DNA of 47,458 bases from an uncultured bacterium (GCA_902794035.1 CADBFN010000013.1:1-47458), one strand, 5' to 3'. Positions 24,703 through 33,825 are shown, counted from the first letter of the stretch. Program-made: numbers and translations. Notes: generated from the letters alone by a model not told the origin.

Positions 24703-25545
24703 AAATGCATTCGTGTGGTTAGAAAGCTCAAATCCAAGCTGGGAAATATATTTTTTAAGTTTCTCGTTTTGTGTAATCTCAAATTCATTGTAGTGCTGAT
24801 CAACATATCCGTTTTCATAAAAACAAGGGTGAATCAGAGCTTCAGCAATACAATTTTTATTTTTTAAAGATTTTAATCCATACGCAATTGCTTCATCATC
24901 CATCATTGCGGTATAACTTACTCCGATTAAATAATCATTTGTATAAATATTATTTTGCTCTGCAACAGGTCTGTTTATCAATGTAAATGTGTTTAGCAAA
25001 ATAACTTTTATTAAATTTATCGGATATTTAAAAGTAAGATGTTTTTTTATATTAGGAATAATATACGGATGTTCAAATTGTGTTCTTACATAAGGAATAT
25101 TGTATTCTTTGGCAAGTTTAACCACAATTTTAAAAATATTTGGAATTGCGTGAGTATGTACATGTGAATCAATATGATCAACTTTTGTTTTAGAAATTAT
25201 AGCTTCTATTTGGGCTCTGAATTCCTGTTCTATCTGGTTTAAAAAATTTTTGTCAAAAGATTTCAATATTAATTTTAAATAACCGTTCTGAAAGAAACCG
25301 TTTTCATCCGTAAGTGCAGGTACATCTGTTAAAGGTTTTCCTTCCATAATATTTAAGTGTACACCGATGGATAAATCCGGACATTGTGGAATAATTTCAT
25401 TTATCGCCTGCTCAAAGCCTTCTGTATTTGAACAAAGACTTGCAGATGTTAAAATTCCATCTCTGTATCCTCGCAAAACCGCATTATTAAAGTCTTTCGA
25501 TATCCCAAAATCATCCGCATTCAATATAAATTTTTTCGTCATCAT
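24697..25545 (-). CDS. YdjC/ChbG-family carbohydrate deacetylase
   Basis: The 282-residue product has the family metal-site motifs LNADDFGIS (catalytic Asp and ligands), GVHLNIMEGKPL and DHIDSHVHTHAIPNIF. Members remove acetyl groups from N-acetyl sugars such as chitooligosaccharides, and HpnK-type members act on hopanoid sugars. Here it lies back to back with the GT2-ArnT-GtrA cluster, so it may remodel a membrane glycolipid sugar. That context argument is inference. Two adjacent ATGs (25545 and 25542) are possible starts. Confidence 0.9.
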   Translation of the reverse strand: MMTKKFILNADDFGISKDFNNAVLRGYRDGILTSASLCSNTEGFEQAINEIIPQCPDLSIGVHLNIMEGKPLTDVPALTDENGFFQNGYLKLILKSFDKNFLNQIEQEFRAQIEAIISKTKVDHIDSHVHTHAIPNIFKIVVKLAKEYNIPYVRTQFEHPYIIPNIKKHLTFKYPINLIKVILLNTFTLINRPVAEQNNIYTNDYLIGVSYTAMMDDEAIAYGLKSLKNKNCIAEALIHPCFYENGYVDQHYNEFEITQNEKLKKYISQLGFELSNHTNAFL

Positions 25546-25614
25546 TAATTGCCTTTATTTCATGTGTATTGTAATATAAATATTGTTATTTTGGAATATA
25601 TAAGAGGGAATGTT

Positions 25615-26568
25615 ATGAATAAACCACAGTTGGCTATTATTATTCCATGCTACAATGAAGAATTGAGCATAAAAAATACAGTAGAAAAATTATTTCTTGT
25701 AATAAATGATTTGATATCAAAAGACAAAATCAGGGATGACAGTTATATATATATAGTAGATGACGGTTCAAAAGATTCAACCTGGAGTATAGTAGAGCAA
25801 ATGCATTCTGAAAATAAACTTGTAAAAGGGTTGAAATTTTTAAGAAATTACGGTAACCAAAAAGCAATTCTTGCAGGGTTAGATGGTGCAAGAAATATTG
25901 GTTGTGATTGTGTCGTATCTATTGATGCAGATTTGCAGCAGGATGAATGGACGATAGAAAAATTTATTGACGAATATAAAAAAGGATATGATATTGTTTT
26001 TGGGGTTCGTAAAAACAGAAAAACTGATTCATTTTTCAAAAAATATACTGCACTTGCGTTTTATAAGACAATGAATTTACTAGGTGCGCATATCCCTGCA
26101 AATCATTCGGATTACAGGCTGATAAGCAGACGCGCACTTGATATTCTTGAAATGTATCCTGAAAAATTGTTGTTTTTGAGAGGATTTTTTCACGAAGTCG
26201 GATTAAAATCCACATCAGTTTATTTTGATGTAAAACCAAGAATGGCAGGGGAATCAAAATTCAATTATGCTTCGCTTATGGCTTTGGCACTAAACGGGAT
26301 TACATCTTACAGCATTGTCCCGTTAAGGATGGTTGCCGTTTTAGGATTTTTTATGGCACTAATCGGATTTTGTGTTGGGGTTGAAACGGTTATAGAAAAG
26401 ATTTTTTGGCATAACTCACCAAGCGGTTGGGCAACAATTGTCGTGTTATTAAGTGTTTTTGGCGGTATTCAGTTGTTTTGTTTAGGCATAATAGGTGAAT
26501 ATGTCGGACAACTCTATAAAGAAGTCAAAGCAAGACCTCGTTATATTAAAGATATAGAACTTATTTAA
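25615..26568 (+). CDS. GtrB/ArnC-like polyprenyl-phosphate glycosyltransferase
   Basis: The 317-residue enzyme has a GT2 domain (LAIIIPCYNEELSIKNTV, VDDGSKDSTW, SIDADLQQDEW, AGESKFNY). Two C-terminal membrane helices follow (SIVPLRMVAVLGFFMALIGFCVGV and a second near GGIQLFCLGIIGEYVGQ). This is the form that loads a sugar onto undecaprenyl phosphate. I moved the start to 25615, where AGAGGGA gives proper spacing; the longer frame from 25549 lacks one. Fourteen bases separate it from the ArnT-like gene, which would use the lipid-linked sugar. Confidence 0.93.
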   Translation: MNKPQLAIIIPCYNEELSIKNTVEKLFLVINDLISKDKIRDDSYIYIVDDGSKDSTWSIVEQMHSENKLVKGLKFLRNYGNQKAILAGLDGARNIGCDCVVSIDADLQQDEWTIEKFIDEYKKGYDIVFGVRKNRKTDSFFKKYTALAFYKTMNLLGAHIPANHSDYRLISRRALDILEMYPEKLLFLRGFFHEVGLKSTSVYFDVKPRMAGESKFNYASLMALALNGITSYSIVPLRMVAVLGFFMALIGFCVGVETVIEKIFWHNSPSGWATIVVLLSVFGGIQLFCLGIIGEYVGQLYKEVKARPRYIKDIELI

Positions 26569-26582
26569 GAATGGGATATTTT

Positions 26583-28253
26583 ATGGAAAAAGTGTTGGAT
26601 TTAGTAAAAAAACACTCTGAAATTTTTACGATTTTGGGGCTTATAATATTTTGTTATTTCGTATTTTTCTTTAACATAGGCAATTATGCGCTGATGGATG
26701 TTGATGAAACCAGATATGTTTCAATGGCAAGAGATATGTTTAATACAAAAGATTTTATGACTTTGTATTTAAACGGAGAATATTTCTTTGAAAAACCTCC
26801 TCTTTATTTTTGGGGTGAATGTTTGTCTTTTGCACTTTTCGGACATGTGAGTGAATTTAGTGCAAGATTTCCTGTCGCATTGTATGGTACATTATGTACA
26901 TTTTTGATGTATTTTACGGGTAAAAAAATTGTTTCACGCAGATTTGGTTTGATTAGTGCCGTTATTCTTGCTACGACAATGGAATTTGTTATGCTTGCAA
27001 AATTCGCTATTCTTGATATTGTTGTGACAACATGTATCGGTTTTTCTGTAATGTTCGGATTTTTGACTCAATTTGTTCAGGAGAAAAATATTAAATATTT
27101 TTGGTGGTTATTTTATATATTTTCAGGTTTAGCTGTTATGGCAAAAGGTATTCCGGGATTTGTCGTACCGTTTGGAACAATGTTTTTTGTTACTATTTTT
27201 AATAAATCCTTTAAGAAAATTTTTAAACCTCAATATATCATTCCGGGATGTTTATTGTTTTTATTAATTGTTCTTCCTTGGCATATATTAATGTTTAAAA
27301 TTCATGATCCGTTGTTTTTTAATGAATACATAATGAAACATCACATAAACAGGTTCTTTTCATCAAGTGAAATTCACAGAAAACAACCGTTTTATTTTTA
27401 TTTTCTGACAATATTATGGGGAATGTTCCCTTATGTGCTTGCAGCTCTTGCAGTTGGAATTACAAAAATAAAAGGCTGGATTGCTTCGGGCTTTAGCTCT
27501 CGCAATGACATTGCATATAAGTTCTTATGGTTTAATGTGATAGGTTTTGCCTTTACAATGCTGTTTTTCTCATCTTCAAGTACAAAACTTATAACATACA
27601 TTCTGCCTGTTTATTTCTTCACATCATTTATTATCGCTTATGTTTGGGAAGATTATATTTTTAATTCTCAGCACAAAAAAGCTATTAATTTAACCGTTTA
27701 TATTTTGGGCGGAATATTTATTTTGGCATCAGTTGCCGGGTGTTTTATGGGATTATTTTTGCCTGAAAAAATCTATGCGGATGTAAAAATTATTCAATGG
27801 TTTTGTGTGATAGTTTTGGGTATTTTCGGAATTTTAAGTATATACCTTGCCAAAAGGGAAAAATTTAAGGGTATATTTGTATTATATGCTTTATTAATGG
27901 TTGTATTATCTGCTTTTGGAACAAAATTATTTTATAATATGGATTACTCCTTTGGACAAAATGATTTGATGGAGTTTGCAAAATATTGTAAAGATAATAA
28001 TTCAAAAGTAGCAGTAATAAACGGCGGTCGTAAATATTCTGTACTTTATTATTACGGAGATAAGGTAAATTATGTAACATCAGATTGGGAACAGGAAACA
28101 GTATCTGATGATGAAAAAAATCTGATAAATACTAATATTTTGACAATAATCAAAAATAAAGACATAGAAGATGCTTCAGTCAGATTTGATTTTGATGTAG
28201 TTAAAGAGGGTAAAAAATATAAACTTGTTAAGATTAAATCGCTAAAAAAATAA
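26583..28253 (+). CDS. ArnT/PMT-family (GT39-like) membrane glycosyltransferase
   Basis: The 556-residue GT-C enzyme has about a dozen membrane helices. The first periplasmic loop carries the catalytic pattern MDVDETRYVSMARDM, then YLNGEYFFEKPPLYFWGECL, matching ArnT enzymes that move a sugar from polyprenyl phosphate to lipid A or related glycans. The C-terminal soluble part is small. I prefer the ATG at 26583, with GGGA six bases upstream. Around residues 299-310 a loop reading GWIASGFSSRND is encoded by DNA resembling a family-D palindromic repeat. It likely works with the upstream GT2. Confidence 0.92.
   Translation: MEKVLDLVKKHSEIFTILGLIIFCYFVFFFNIGNYALMDVDETRYVSMARDMFNTKDFMTLYLNGEYFFEKPPLYFWGECLSFALFGHVSEFSARFPVALYGTLCTFLMYFTGKKIVSRRFGLISAVILATTMEFVMLAKFAILDIVVTTCIGFSVMFGFLTQFVQEKNIKYFWWLFYIFSGLAVMAKGIPGFVVPFGTMFFVTIFNKSFKKIFKPQYIIPGCLLFLLIVLPWHILMFKIHDPLFFNEYIMKHHINRFFSSSEIHRKQPFYFYFLTILWGMFPYVLAALAVGITKIKGWIASGFSSRNDIAYKFLWFNVIGFAFTMLFFSSSSTKLITYILPVYFFTSFIIAYVWEDYIFNSQHKKAINLTVYILGGIFILASVAGCFMGLFLPEKIYADVKIIQWFCVIVLGIFGILSIYLAKREKFKGIFVLYALLMVVLSAFGTKLFYNMDYSFGQNDLMEFAKYCKDNNSKVAVINGGRKYSVLYYYGDKVNYVTSDWEQETVSDDEKNLINTNILTIIKNKDIEDASVRFDFDVVKEGKKYKLVKIKSLKK
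27479..27509. repeat. Probable family-D repeat remnant within ArnT-like gene
   Basis: Bases 27479-27509 begin GATTGCTTCG and end CTCGCAATGAC, with GATTGC/GCAATG-type inverted ends. This is the pattern of the widespread GTCATTGCGAG...GCAATC palindromes. The frame stays open and the sequence falls in an inter-helix loop. Similarity to the 47190-47200 end is partial, so identity is likely but not certain. Confidence 0.5.
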
Positions 28254-28260
28254 ATTAAAA

Positions 28261-28686
28261 CTATTCTTCTCTTTTTTTAAACGCAAAGAATTTAAACAGA
28301 GCGTATGTAACAAGTGATACAAGAAACATGCAAATAAATTGTGCAATGTAAACATCTTTGATCATGTATCTTACAAATATTTCCAAAATTATTATATTCA
28401 GAACATAGCTTACTGCCCATGTTGAACAACATTTTAAATATTCTTGTACATAGTTCCCTCGGGTGCAGAATACAAAGAATTTCTGGTTAAAATATGATGT
28501 AAATGAAGATAAAGCCCATTGCAGAGTTGCACACAATTTATAATGCCCTGTTCCGATAATAAGAACAAAGCCTATGTACATACAATATGAAATTCCTGCA
28601 TTTATACATCCGATAATCAAAAATCTTACAAAACGCGGAAGTTTTAACCAGCTATTCATTATTTTATCAAAAATCTTTATCTTCAT
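28261..28686 (-). CDS. GtrA-like membrane protein
   Basis: The product has 141 residues and four membrane helices in the GtrA pattern, including FVRFLIIGCINAGISYCMYIGFVLI, SFTSYFNQKFFVF and the closing FICMFLVSLVTYALFKFFAFK. GtrA proteins are thought to flip polyprenyl-linked sugars and usually accompany GtrB-type GT2 enzymes, present here 1.7 kb away on the other strand. I use the ATG at 28686; a GTG five codons upstream overlaps the spoIID-like gene. It converges with the ArnT-like gene, leaving seven bases between. Confidence 0.88.
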   Translation of the reverse strand: MKIKIFDKIMNSWLKLPRFVRFLIIGCINAGISYCMYIGFVLIIGTGHYKLCATLQWALSSFTSYFNQKFFVFCTRGNYVQEYLKCCSTWAVSYVLNIIILEIFVRYMIKDVYIAQFICMFLVSLVTYALFKFFAFKKREE

Positions 28687-28690
28687 TGCA

Positions 28691-29560
28691 TTATACTTCA
28701 CTATTTAATTTTGCAAATTTTACGTTTTGATAAAAATACTGTAAAATTTGATAAGCATTATATCCCTGTTTTGCTAAATTGTTTGCTCCATGCTGGCTCA
28801 TTCCGACTCCATGACCATTTTTTGCGACATTATCGTCAAAAGAAAATACGGAATGCAAATATGGCAAATTGATTCCGCCCCAGGCATTGGTATTTGTATA
28901 ACCCCCTGCCGATGCGGAATAATATGCTGATATTATTTTCATATCATAAGTCAAAACCAAACCTTCAGTTTCATTTACTGCTCTGTTAGTTTTGTCTGTT
29001 TCGCATGAAGCCCCGCCGTAAGCCTGATCTTCTGTATTATCTTTAAGATCATAACCGTATTTTGCCTGTTTGCCTAAATTTGCCAACGCAAAACTTCTTG
29101 CTGCAATTGCCTGTGCTTTTAAAGCTTCATATTCCCATGAAGGAGACATTTCTGATGGCACAACGCCTCTTATATATTCTTCTACGCTAATATCATTTAT
29201 TGCGGTTAAACTGCCATTAATATTTTTTATTAAAAGTTTTCCTCTGTACCATTTGCCTTTAGTACTTACAAACCCGTCGCTGTCAGGTCTTAAAACGAGC
29301 GCATCAGTATTTAAAGGAATATATTGTCCTTTAGATTCAACTGCAATTTGTCCTTTGTATGGGACAAGTATATATCCTTTCATTGCAACCGTTGTTGCAA
29401 CGGTTCTGTTTGTGTGGGTACTTATCATACGTCCTGCAACATCAGTTCCCACTCCAACCTGTGATACGTTCGTAAGTAATCCTATCTTGATGGCATGACA
29501 AGGATTTGATATAAACAAATTTAAAAATAAAATTGAAAATATAATTAAAATCTTTCTCAT
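28691..29560 (-). CDS. SpoIID/LytB-domain peptidoglycan hydrolase
   Basis: The 289-residue product has a signal peptide (KILIIFSILFLNLFISNPCHA, cleavage near 23). The SpoIID domain has ISVEEYIRGVVPSEMSPSWEYEALKAQAIAARSFALA, where the Glu of VPSEM is the catalytic acid in SpoIID. YSASAGGYTNTNAWGG and GHGVGMSQHGANNLAKQG follow. SpoIID enzymes are lytic transglycosylases on denuded glycan. No other sporulation genes appear here, so a general wall role is more likely than endospore formation. Its stop lies just past the downstream GtrA-like start. Confidence 0.93.
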   Translation of the reverse strand: MRKILIIFSILFLNLFISNPCHAIKIGLLTNVSQVGVGTDVAGRMISTHTNRTVATTVAMKGYILVPYKGQIAVESKGQYIPLNTDALVLRPDSDGFVSTKGKWYRGKLLIKNINGSLTAINDISVEEYIRGVVPSEMSPSWEYEALKAQAIAARSFALANLGKQAKYGYDLKDNTEDQAYGGASCETDKTNRAVNETEGLVLTYDMKIISAYYSASAGGYTNTNAWGGINLPYLHSVFSFDDNVAKNGHGVGMSQHGANNLAKQGYNAYQILQYFYQNVKFAKLNSEV

Positions 29561-29750
29561 AACTATATTTTAACACATTTTGACGGTTTGTAATAGACTG
29601 TATGAATGATTTTAATATTTTTCCCTGAAATTTCTTGTGTATTCAGATAATAAAATTTGTAATAAGCACGCAGAATGTGGTTTTGTGTAAAGTATATATC
29701 CTGAATTATATACTATTATTGATTTTTAAGAAATAAATTTTTAAAAACAC

Positions 29751-29778
29751 TTGACAGTAAAAGGTAAAGTGCTATAAT
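29751..29778 (+). promoter_or_regulatory. Sigma-70 promoter of the HU gene
   Basis: TTGACA (29751-29756) and TATAAT (29773-29778) are both perfect consensus boxes with a 16-bp spacer. The HU start is 70 bp further on. It is the best promoter I can see in the window, fitting an abundant protein. The 288-bp gap 29561-29848 holds nothing else that I recognise. Confidence 0.9.
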
Positions 29779-29848
29779 AAGCCTGTCGATTACATTAAAT
29801 ACTGTGGAATATGGTTTCCCGGTGGTATTAGGAAGAAGGAGGTTCGTA

Positions 29849-30121
29849 ATGAACAAAGAAGAATTAGTAAAAGAAATTTCAAAAAAATCAAAAGTTTCTC
29901 AAAAATCAGTTGCTACAATTTTAGCTGCTACATTAGACACAATTGAAAAAACAGTTAAAAAAGGCGGTAAAGTTACTTTAGTTGGTTTTGGTACTTTTGA
30001 ATCTCGTAAGAGAGCTGCAAGAACAGGCAGAAACCCTCAAACAGGTGCTACTTTGAAAATTGCTGCTAAAAAAGTTCCTGCATTTTCAGCTGGTAAAAAA
30101 TTCAAAGAACTTGTAAAATAG
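29849..30121 (+). CDS. hup: HU-family nucleoid protein
   Basis: The 90-residue HU protein bends and compacts DNA as a dimer. MNKEELVKEISKKSKVSQKS forms the helical body, VTLVGFGTFESRKRAARTGR and NPQTGATLKIAAKK the DNA-binding arms with the intercalating Pro in RNPQTG, and VPAFSAGKKFKELVK the end. The start at 29849 is fixed by AAGGAGG seven bases upstream; the frame continues 15 codons further upstream but those are leader. Consensus promoter and terminator make it a single-gene unit. Confidence 0.98.
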   Translation: MNKEELVKEISKKSKVSQKSVATILAATLDTIEKTVKKGGKVTLVGFGTFESRKRAARTGRNPQTGATLKIAAKKVPAFSAGKKFKELVK

Positions 30122-30137
30122 TTTTGGACAATAATTG

Positions 30138-30174
30138 AAAGAGCCGTAATTACTTGTTAATTACGGCTCTTTTT
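30138..30174 (+). terminator. Rho-independent terminator of HU gene
   Basis: A perfect 15-bp stem (30138-30152 with 30158-30172) and five-base loop CTTGT run into T residues, 16 bp past the HU stop. Confidence 0.93.
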
Positions 30175-30224
30175 AATTTGTGTTTACAAGTTGCCCAAAA
30201 TTATATGAAAGATAAAATATAAAT

Positions 30225-31940
30225 ATGGGAAAGTTATTAATTTTTAGCGAAAATAATTCTACAATAGAGCATTTTTCAAAAATATTCGAAGGAAAATTTT
30301 TTACATATTCAGTTTGCCAAAATGAATCTGATTTGCAAAATGAAATAGAAAATGGAGTTTCGGATATTTATATTTTCGATGAAAATTCAAACTGCGATTT
30401 AAAACAGATTATTCAGAAAATAAAAAATATTTCGGAAAATTCGCAAATCATACTTTTTGCATCTTCTCAAAATGCTGATAGTGAGATTATGGCAAATATA
30501 AATGGTTATATTTTGGATAATTTTTCTGATGGAATGATATTAAACATCGTAAATACCGTACTTAAAACAAAATCAAAACTTGATAAACTCACCATAAGTA
30601 ACAAAGATATGAAAGAAAGTCTTTACCGCCTGAATGTTTTATACAATACCAGCTCACAATTTGCGGGAACGCTTGATACAAAAGAACTTTTGGGTTATAT
30701 GGCAGAAGGGCTTGAAAAATCTCTCAGTTTTGATTTGGCATGTACGATTTCTTTCGGATTTGAAAATGAGCCTGTTTTAATTATTGATTCGGTTTATGAT
30801 GTATCTGAGGAACTTGTTAATGCACTGAAATTCAGGGCGGTAGTTTATTACAAATCTCTTTTTGAAGGCAAAGAAATTCCATTTGAAATAGATGATACAA
30901 AGTTAAAAATTATAAAAAATATTAAAAATCCGCATGAAAAATTCACTTTTTCGGTCTTTCAGTATGATAACTTGTTTGCGCCTATTGATTTGGGGGATCA
31001 GTTTTTCGGGTGTATAGAAATCTTTAAAAATAAGCAGTTTACATCTGATGATGCGGCATATTTTCAGACTATCGTAAGACAAGTGTCTTTACCTTTAAAA
31101 AGTGCGGGATTATATAAAGAAATTAAAGAGAAAAACATAGAACTTGAAAAACTTGAACGTATAAAATCAGATTTTATTTCTATTGTTTCGCATGAGCTCA
31201 GAACTCCACTCACACCGTTAAAAAATGCACTTTCAATTCTCTCTAGCGGAAGATGCGGAGATTTTAATGATGACGGAAAACACTTTCTCGATATGGCAAA
31301 AAGAAATGTATCTCAGCTTATCAATATAATAAACGACATTCTTGATTTAAATAAAATAGAAGCAGGAATGATGATTTTTACATACAAAAAAATGAATATT
31401 CACAGTGTTATTGAAAATGTAAAAAATAATTTTATAAATGTTGCAAAAGAAAATAATATTAAATTTAGTGCAGTTGAACAGGATAATCTTCCTGATATAT
31501 ACGGTGATAGTCAGCGATTAGAACAAGTTTTAACAAATCTCGTTTCTAATGCAATGAAATTTACTCCTGAAAATAAAAGTATTACTATCAAATCTGAGTT
31601 AAAAAATGCTCAGGATATTGCACTTTGTAAGTATTTTGAAAATGAAATAAATTCCTTGAAAGGAGATTATGTTGTTGTCAGTGTAAAAGATGAAGGCATA
31701 GGTATAAAAGAAGAAAATATACTAAAAGCCTTTGAAATGTTTGCTCAAATAGAAAATTCATTGACAAGAAAAGTTGGCGGAACAGGTTTGGGATTGCCTA
31801 TTGTAAAAGGAATGGTAAAAGCACACAAGGGTGCTATATGGTGTGAAAGTGAAGAAGGCAAAGGATCATGCTTTTATTTCGCTATTCCTGTATGCAGAGA
31901 AAATTCCGAAATAAAAACCGTTCAGAAAGAAATGGTTTAA
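30225..31940 (+). CDS. Soluble sensor histidine kinase (receiver-like, GAF, HisKA, HATPase)
   Basis: The 571-residue product has no membrane segment. Residues 1-115 resemble a response-regulator receiver, but the acidic pocket is reduced and the late lysine is not evident. Residues about 130-300 look like a GAF domain (ASQFAGTLDTKELLGYM at its start). A coiled linker leads to the HisKA H-box SHELRTPLTPLKNAL (His about 325), N-box NLVSNAMKFTP, G1 DEGIGIKE and G2 GGTGLGLPIVKG. No response regulator is adjacent, so it is an orphan kinase sensing a cytoplasmic signal. It follows the HU terminator and has its own promoter. Confidence 0.92.
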   Translation: MGKLLIFSENNSTIEHFSKIFEGKFFTYSVCQNESDLQNEIENGVSDIYIFDENSNCDLKQIIQKIKNISENSQIILFASSQNADSEIMANINGYILDNFSDGMILNIVNTVLKTKSKLDKLTISNKDMKESLYRLNVLYNTSSQFAGTLDTKELLGYMAEGLEKSLSFDLACTISFGFENEPVLIIDSVYDVSEELVNALKFRAVVYYKSLFEGKEIPFEIDDTKLKIIKNIKNPHEKFTFSVFQYDNLFAPIDLGDQFFGCIEIFKNKQFTSDDAAYFQTIVRQVSLPLKSAGLYKEIKEKNIELEKLERIKSDFISIVSHELRTPLTPLKNALSILSSGRCGDFNDDGKHFLDMAKRNVSQLINIINDILDLNKIEAGMMIFTYKKMNIHSVIENVKNNFINVAKENNIKFSAVEQDNLPDIYGDSQRLEQVLTNLVSNAMKFTPENKSITIKSELKNAQDIALCKYFENEINSLKGDYVVVSVKDEGIGIKEENILKAFEMFAQIENSLTRKVGGTGLGLPIVKGMVKAHKGAIWCESEEGKGSCFYFAIPVCRENSEIKTVQKEMV

Positions 31941-31952
31941 ATAAATTGATTT

Positions 31953-32315
31953 TTATTTAGCATTATCAGTTGATTCAGAATTCTGAGCATTCTCTGAATC
32001 TTCGGTTTTAATAATTAATTTTTCAGCACCGTTACGAATTTTTCTTGCAGACCAGTTTGTTGCTTTTTTGGCACCTTTTTTTGTTGCGTGACCTGCTTTT
32101 TTAGCTCCGGTTTTTAATGCTTTTCCTGTTTTATCTGCCATTTCAGAGGTCTTTTCTCCAATTGTTTCAGCCATATCTTGTGTTGAATCTTCAATCATAT
32201 CAAGCAATGTGGGTTTGTAATCAGTTGTATTAACATAATAAGTCGTATCTGCATAACAAATTGAAGATGATGATATGAATAATCCAAAAACCAGTAATGT
32301 AAATAATTTTTTCAT
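31953..32315 (-). CDS. Secreted Lys/Ala-rich helical protein
   Basis: The 120-residue product has a signal peptide (KKLFTLLVFGLFISSSSICYA, cleavage after about 22). The mature chain has a stretch of short degenerate repeats, TGKALKTGAKKAGHATKKGAKKATNW, preceded by MAETIGEKTSEMADK and followed by an acidic Asn/Ser tail. The composition resembles histone-H1-like or LEA-type helical proteins; I recognise no family. AGAGG precedes the start. It converges with the histidine kinase gene. Confidence 0.7.
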   Translation of the reverse strand: MKKLFTLLVFGLFISSSSICYADTTYYVNTTDYKPTLLDMIEDSTQDMAETIGEKTSEMADKTGKALKTGAKKAGHATKKGAKKATNWSARKIRNGAEKLIIKTEDSENAQNSESTDNAK

Positions 32316-32376
32316 GGCAAACCTCTTTCTTTAATACTATGCTATAAATTTTTTTTAATTTTGTCAATAAAAAAAA

Positions 32377-32395
32377 GAGGATACAAAGTATCCTC
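32377..32395 (-). terminator. Minus-strand hairpin with T tract, no gene upstream of it
   Basis: GAGGATAC (32377-32384) pairs with GTATCCTC (32388-32395), with loop AAA. On the minus strand it runs into eight T residues. Only 98 bp separate it from the plus-strand antiporter start, and no minus-strand ORF lies there. Confidence 0.65.
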
Positions 32396-32493
32396 GTAAA
32401 TTAAGAATAGCTGGAAGTATGAAAAAGATTAATTATATTTAACCGTATAACAAATATTTGCCTATTACCTGAACTTGCTATAAGCAATTAGCC

Positions 32494-33825
32494 ATGTTTA
32501 TGTTATTCTGTTGGGGTATGATTTCAATTTTAACCAATCCTATAATAATATCCGTAATTTTGCTTTGTATTCTTTGCTTATGCAGAGTAAATGTTTTGCT
32601 TGCACTTTTAATTTCTGCTTTGACAGGCGGATTAATCGGTCATATAAATATTTCGGAAGTCATGAATATTTTTGTTCACGGAATGGGAGATAATACCGAA
32701 ACTGCGCTGAGTTATATTCTTCTCGGGGCATTTGCGGCATCAATGACTCATACAGGTCTTGCACCAATTTTGTCAATGAAAATTTCTAATGCAATAAAAT
32801 CAAAAAAATATCTTTTAATATTTATTCTTACAGGTATTGCTATTTTATCTCAGAATTTAATACCTGTTCATATCGCATTTATTCCGATACTTGTGCCGCC
32901 ACTGCTTGTTATAATGAACGAATTAAAAATTGACAGACGTGCAGTTGCCTGCGGATTAGCTTTTGGATTAAAGGCTCCGTATATTATGATTCCTGCAGGA
33001 TTTGGTTTAATATTTCAGGGATTGATTGCTGACAATATGGTTCAAAACGGTGCGGAAGTTTTAAAAAATGATATATGGAAATCAAGCTGGGTGCTTGGTT
33101 TGGGAATGTTTATCGGTTTTCTTATTGCAATTTTTATAAGTTACCGAAAACCGAGAACTTATGAAAATCTGGATATAAAAGAACGAAAAGATCAATCTAC
33201 AACTCTGCACAGAAGTCATTATATAACTTTGATTGCAGCAGTTTTGACTCTTGTTGTTCAACTATGGACAGGCTCCTTACCATTAGGGGCATTAGTCGGA
33301 CTTGCTGTTATATTTGGTTTTAAAGCAATCGATCATGACAAAATGGATAAGTTAATCAATGAAGGTGTAGGTTTGATGGGATATGTCGCATTTGTAATGC
33401 TTGTTGCTGCAGGTTATGCGAGTGTAATGAAAGCAACCGGCGGAATTGATACCCTTGTCAATGCAATAACACCATATATGATGCACAGTAAACTTTTAGC
33501 TACTGCTTTAATGCTTTTTGTAGGTTTGTTTATAACAATGGGTATAGGCACATCTTTTGGGACAATACCAATTTTGGCGGTTTTATTTGTTCCGATATTT
33601 GTTAAATTGGGATTTAGTATTCCTTCTATGATAATTGTTTTGGCAGCAGCCGCAGCTTTGGGAGATGCAGGTTCTCCTGCTTCTGATACAACTCTTGGAC
33701 CTACAGCAGGTCTGAATGCAGATGGGCAGCACAATCATATTTGGGACACATGTATTCCAACATTTTTGCACTACAATATACCATTGATTATAACAGCTCT
33801 TATTTCTGTTTTGATTTTTAAATAA
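32494..33825 (+). CDS. Na+/H+ antiporter family (NhaC/YuiF-like)
   Basis: The 443-residue protein has about twelve membrane helices. Signature areas are TALSYILLGAFAASMTHTGL, NLIPVHIAFIPILVPPLL, and near the end GIGTSFGTIPILAVLFVPIF and AAAAALGDAGSPASDTTLGP. This last pattern belongs to the Na+/H+ antiporter and related ion transporter families such as Bacillus YuiF. It probably exchanges sodium for protons in pH or ion balance. The start is uncertain: ATGs at 32494, 32500 and 32518 all lack a well-spaced ribosome site, and GGGG lies only one base from the last. Confidence 0.88.
   Translation: MFMLFCWGMISILTNPIIISVILLCILCLCRVNVLLALLISALTGGLIGHINISEVMNIFVHGMGDNTETALSYILLGAFAASMTHTGLAPILSMKISNAIKSKKYLLIFILTGIAILSQNLIPVHIAFIPILVPPLLVIMNELKIDRRAVACGLAFGLKAPYIMIPAGFGLIFQGLIADNMVQNGAEVLKNDIWKSSWVLGLGMFIGFLIAIFISYRKPRTYENLDIKERKDQSTTLHRSHYITLIAAVLTLVVQLWTGSLPLGALVGLAVIFGFKAIDHDKMDKLINEGVGLMGYVAFVMLVAAGYASVMKATGGIDTLVNAITPYMMHSKLLATALMLFVGLFITMGIGTSFGTIPILAVLFVPIFVKLGFSIPSMIIVLAAAAALGDAGSPASDTTLGPTAGLNADGQHNHIWDTCIPTFLHYNIPLIITALISVLIFK

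Noticed and set aside
29070-29498. 142-codon plus-strand open frame
   Set aside because: Lies wholly opposite the SpoIID gene, whose family motifs are unambiguous; no ribosome site or family pattern of its own.
28691-29560. SpoIID as evidence of endospore formation
   Set aside because: SpoIID/LytB domains occur in many non-sporulating bacteria, and no other sporulation gene is present.
33414-33734. 106-codon minus-strand open frame
   Set aside because: Antisense shadow of the antiporter gene; low-complexity Ala/Pro composition comes from the complementary codons.
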